DNA of 6,373 bases. Origin: an uncultured cyanobacterium (GTDB lineage Bacteria > Cyanobacteriota > Cyanobacteriia > CACIAM-69d). Position 1 is the first letter of the stretch, and the number at the start of each line of letters is the position of its first letter. This document shows, in pieces, positions 5,969 to 6,373 of the stretch. The DNA lies in the NCBI GenBank assembly GCA_937894105.1, contig CALCTI010000358.1, positions 1-6,373 of the forward strand, in the 5' to 3' direction. Under the pieces are notes generated by a model. It was not told where the DNA came from, searched no databases, and was given only the letters and a program-made list of their open reading frames with translations. Position numbers and translations under genes: made by a program.

Positions 5969-6259
5969 CAAAAAATAAAGAGCTAGTGAGGGCTCGCGGA
6001 ACATGGTTAAAGTCCGGTTCTTCACATAAAAATGCGCCTGAAAGATTTGGCTAACGGTTAAACCCGAAAGCGCGTAGTACGCTTCTGCCGAAAAGACAGC
6101 GCCAACTTCTGCAGCTCAGCGAAAAATGTCAAACCCCTGCTAAGCCTTGTGGTTTGCTGTCTTGACCCAATTCGCTCCCCAGAAATATATCAGGAAAGGT
6201 ATAGCCAATACTTTTCAAATACTTTAGAAGGATATGAATTTTGATAATGAAAATCCGGG

Positions 6260-6278
6260 TATAGTTTACAAACGCTAA
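6260..6278 (+). promoter_or_regulatory. Possible -10 box and LysR-type site
   Basis: TATAGT (6260-6265) resembles a -10 box for a plus-strand transcript leaving the window; TTGATA at 6241-6246 is only 13 bases away, too close for a normal -35. Directly downstream, TTA-CAAACGC-TAA (6266-6278) matches the TTA-N7/8-TAA form reported for cyanobacterial CmpR-type LysR regulators and could serve either this promoter or rbcL. The motif is short and chance occurrence is likely. Confidence 0.25.
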
Positions 6279-6283
6279 TGGTC

Positions 6284-6304
6284 TCCGAGAAATCTGCTCG
6301 GGAG
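6284..6304 (+). repeat. Leader hairpin near right edge
   Basis: CTCCGAG and CTCGGGAG pair around AAATCTG with a single bulged G. On the plus strand this would lie in the 5' leader of a gene starting near the right edge, about 28 bases before AGGAG. Function unknown. Confidence 0.35.
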
Positions 6305-6373
6305 AATTTGGGCGTTTACGGCTACGGCTTTAGGAGAGTGTATGTAGATTGGACCGCGGCTGCTGCAGGCTTG

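Larger units (their letters stand above)
5882..6373. other. rbcL leader/promoter region and right edge
   Basis: This holds the rbcL 5' leader and promoter on the minus strand and possibly the promoter of a divergent plus-strand gene beyond the window. Visible elements are the leader hairpin at 5945-5968, a TTGACA hexamer on the minus strand (6132-6127) without a good -10 at 17-18 bases, two AATACTTT copies 11 bases apart (6207-6214, 6218-6225), a TTA-N7-TAA site (6266-6278) and AGGAG at 6332-6336. At the right edge several frames are open for under 100 bases on either strand, too few to assign. I see no RNA gene. Confidence 0.5.

Noticed and set aside
6001..6030. GGTTC with flanking bases, reminiscent of a tRNA T-loop
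   Set aside because: No acceptor, D-arm or anticodon arm can be folded around it.

Overview
The window comes from a cyanobacterium. The evidence is a form IB RuBisCO operon in the order rbcL-rbcX-rbcS, ten copies of the cyanobacterial HIP1 octamer GCGATCGC, a cyanobacterial-type bifunctional nuclease (DUF151), and a zinc-ribbon Ser/Thr kinase and STAND-type regulator of kinds common in that phylum. I cannot name the genus from sequence alone. RbcL and its start region resemble filamentous (Nostoc-like) forms, but this is recall, not a search.

Layout, left to right. Positions 30-746 (minus) hold a short STAND/NB-ARC-like NTPase that stops soon after its Walker A motif. Upstream of it lie three tandem imperfect 15-bp repeats. 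Positions 1177-2109 (plus), divergent from it, encode a zinc-ribbon Ser/Thr kinase with a degenerate glycine loop and a short C-terminus. A weak terminator-like hairpin follows, then the convergent bifunctional nuclease gene (2360-2905, minus). The 515-bp gap up to rbcS carries an interrupted palindrome and a strong hairpin that probably terminates the RuBisCO operon. The operon runs on the minus strand: rbcL (from about 5.83 kb), rbcX (4268-3843) and rbcS (3756-3421). The last 490 bp are the rbcL leader and promoter region, with hints of a divergent gene leaving through the right edge.

Working together: RbcL is the catalytic large subunit, RbcX the assembly chaperone that holds the RbcL C-terminal tail, and RbcS the small subunit. 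The RbcL tail still carries the aromatic KFDF core that RbcX recognises. The kinase and STAND genes look like signalling or conflict-type accessory genes with no visible link to carbon fixation.

The most unusual observation is at the rbcL start. The only start codon with a good ribosome binding site (5881) opens a frame that meets TAG after eight codons. The rest of RbcL is open only from an internal ATG equivalent to residue 18 of the spinach protein. The residues just after this ATG are strongly diverged, while everything from about residue 40 on is textbook RbcL with all catalytic residues. This may be a leader peptide with reinitiation, amber readthrough, a damaged gene or a sequencing error. 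The rest of the window is ordinary cyanobacterial chromosome, and I do not see a clear new multi-gene system.
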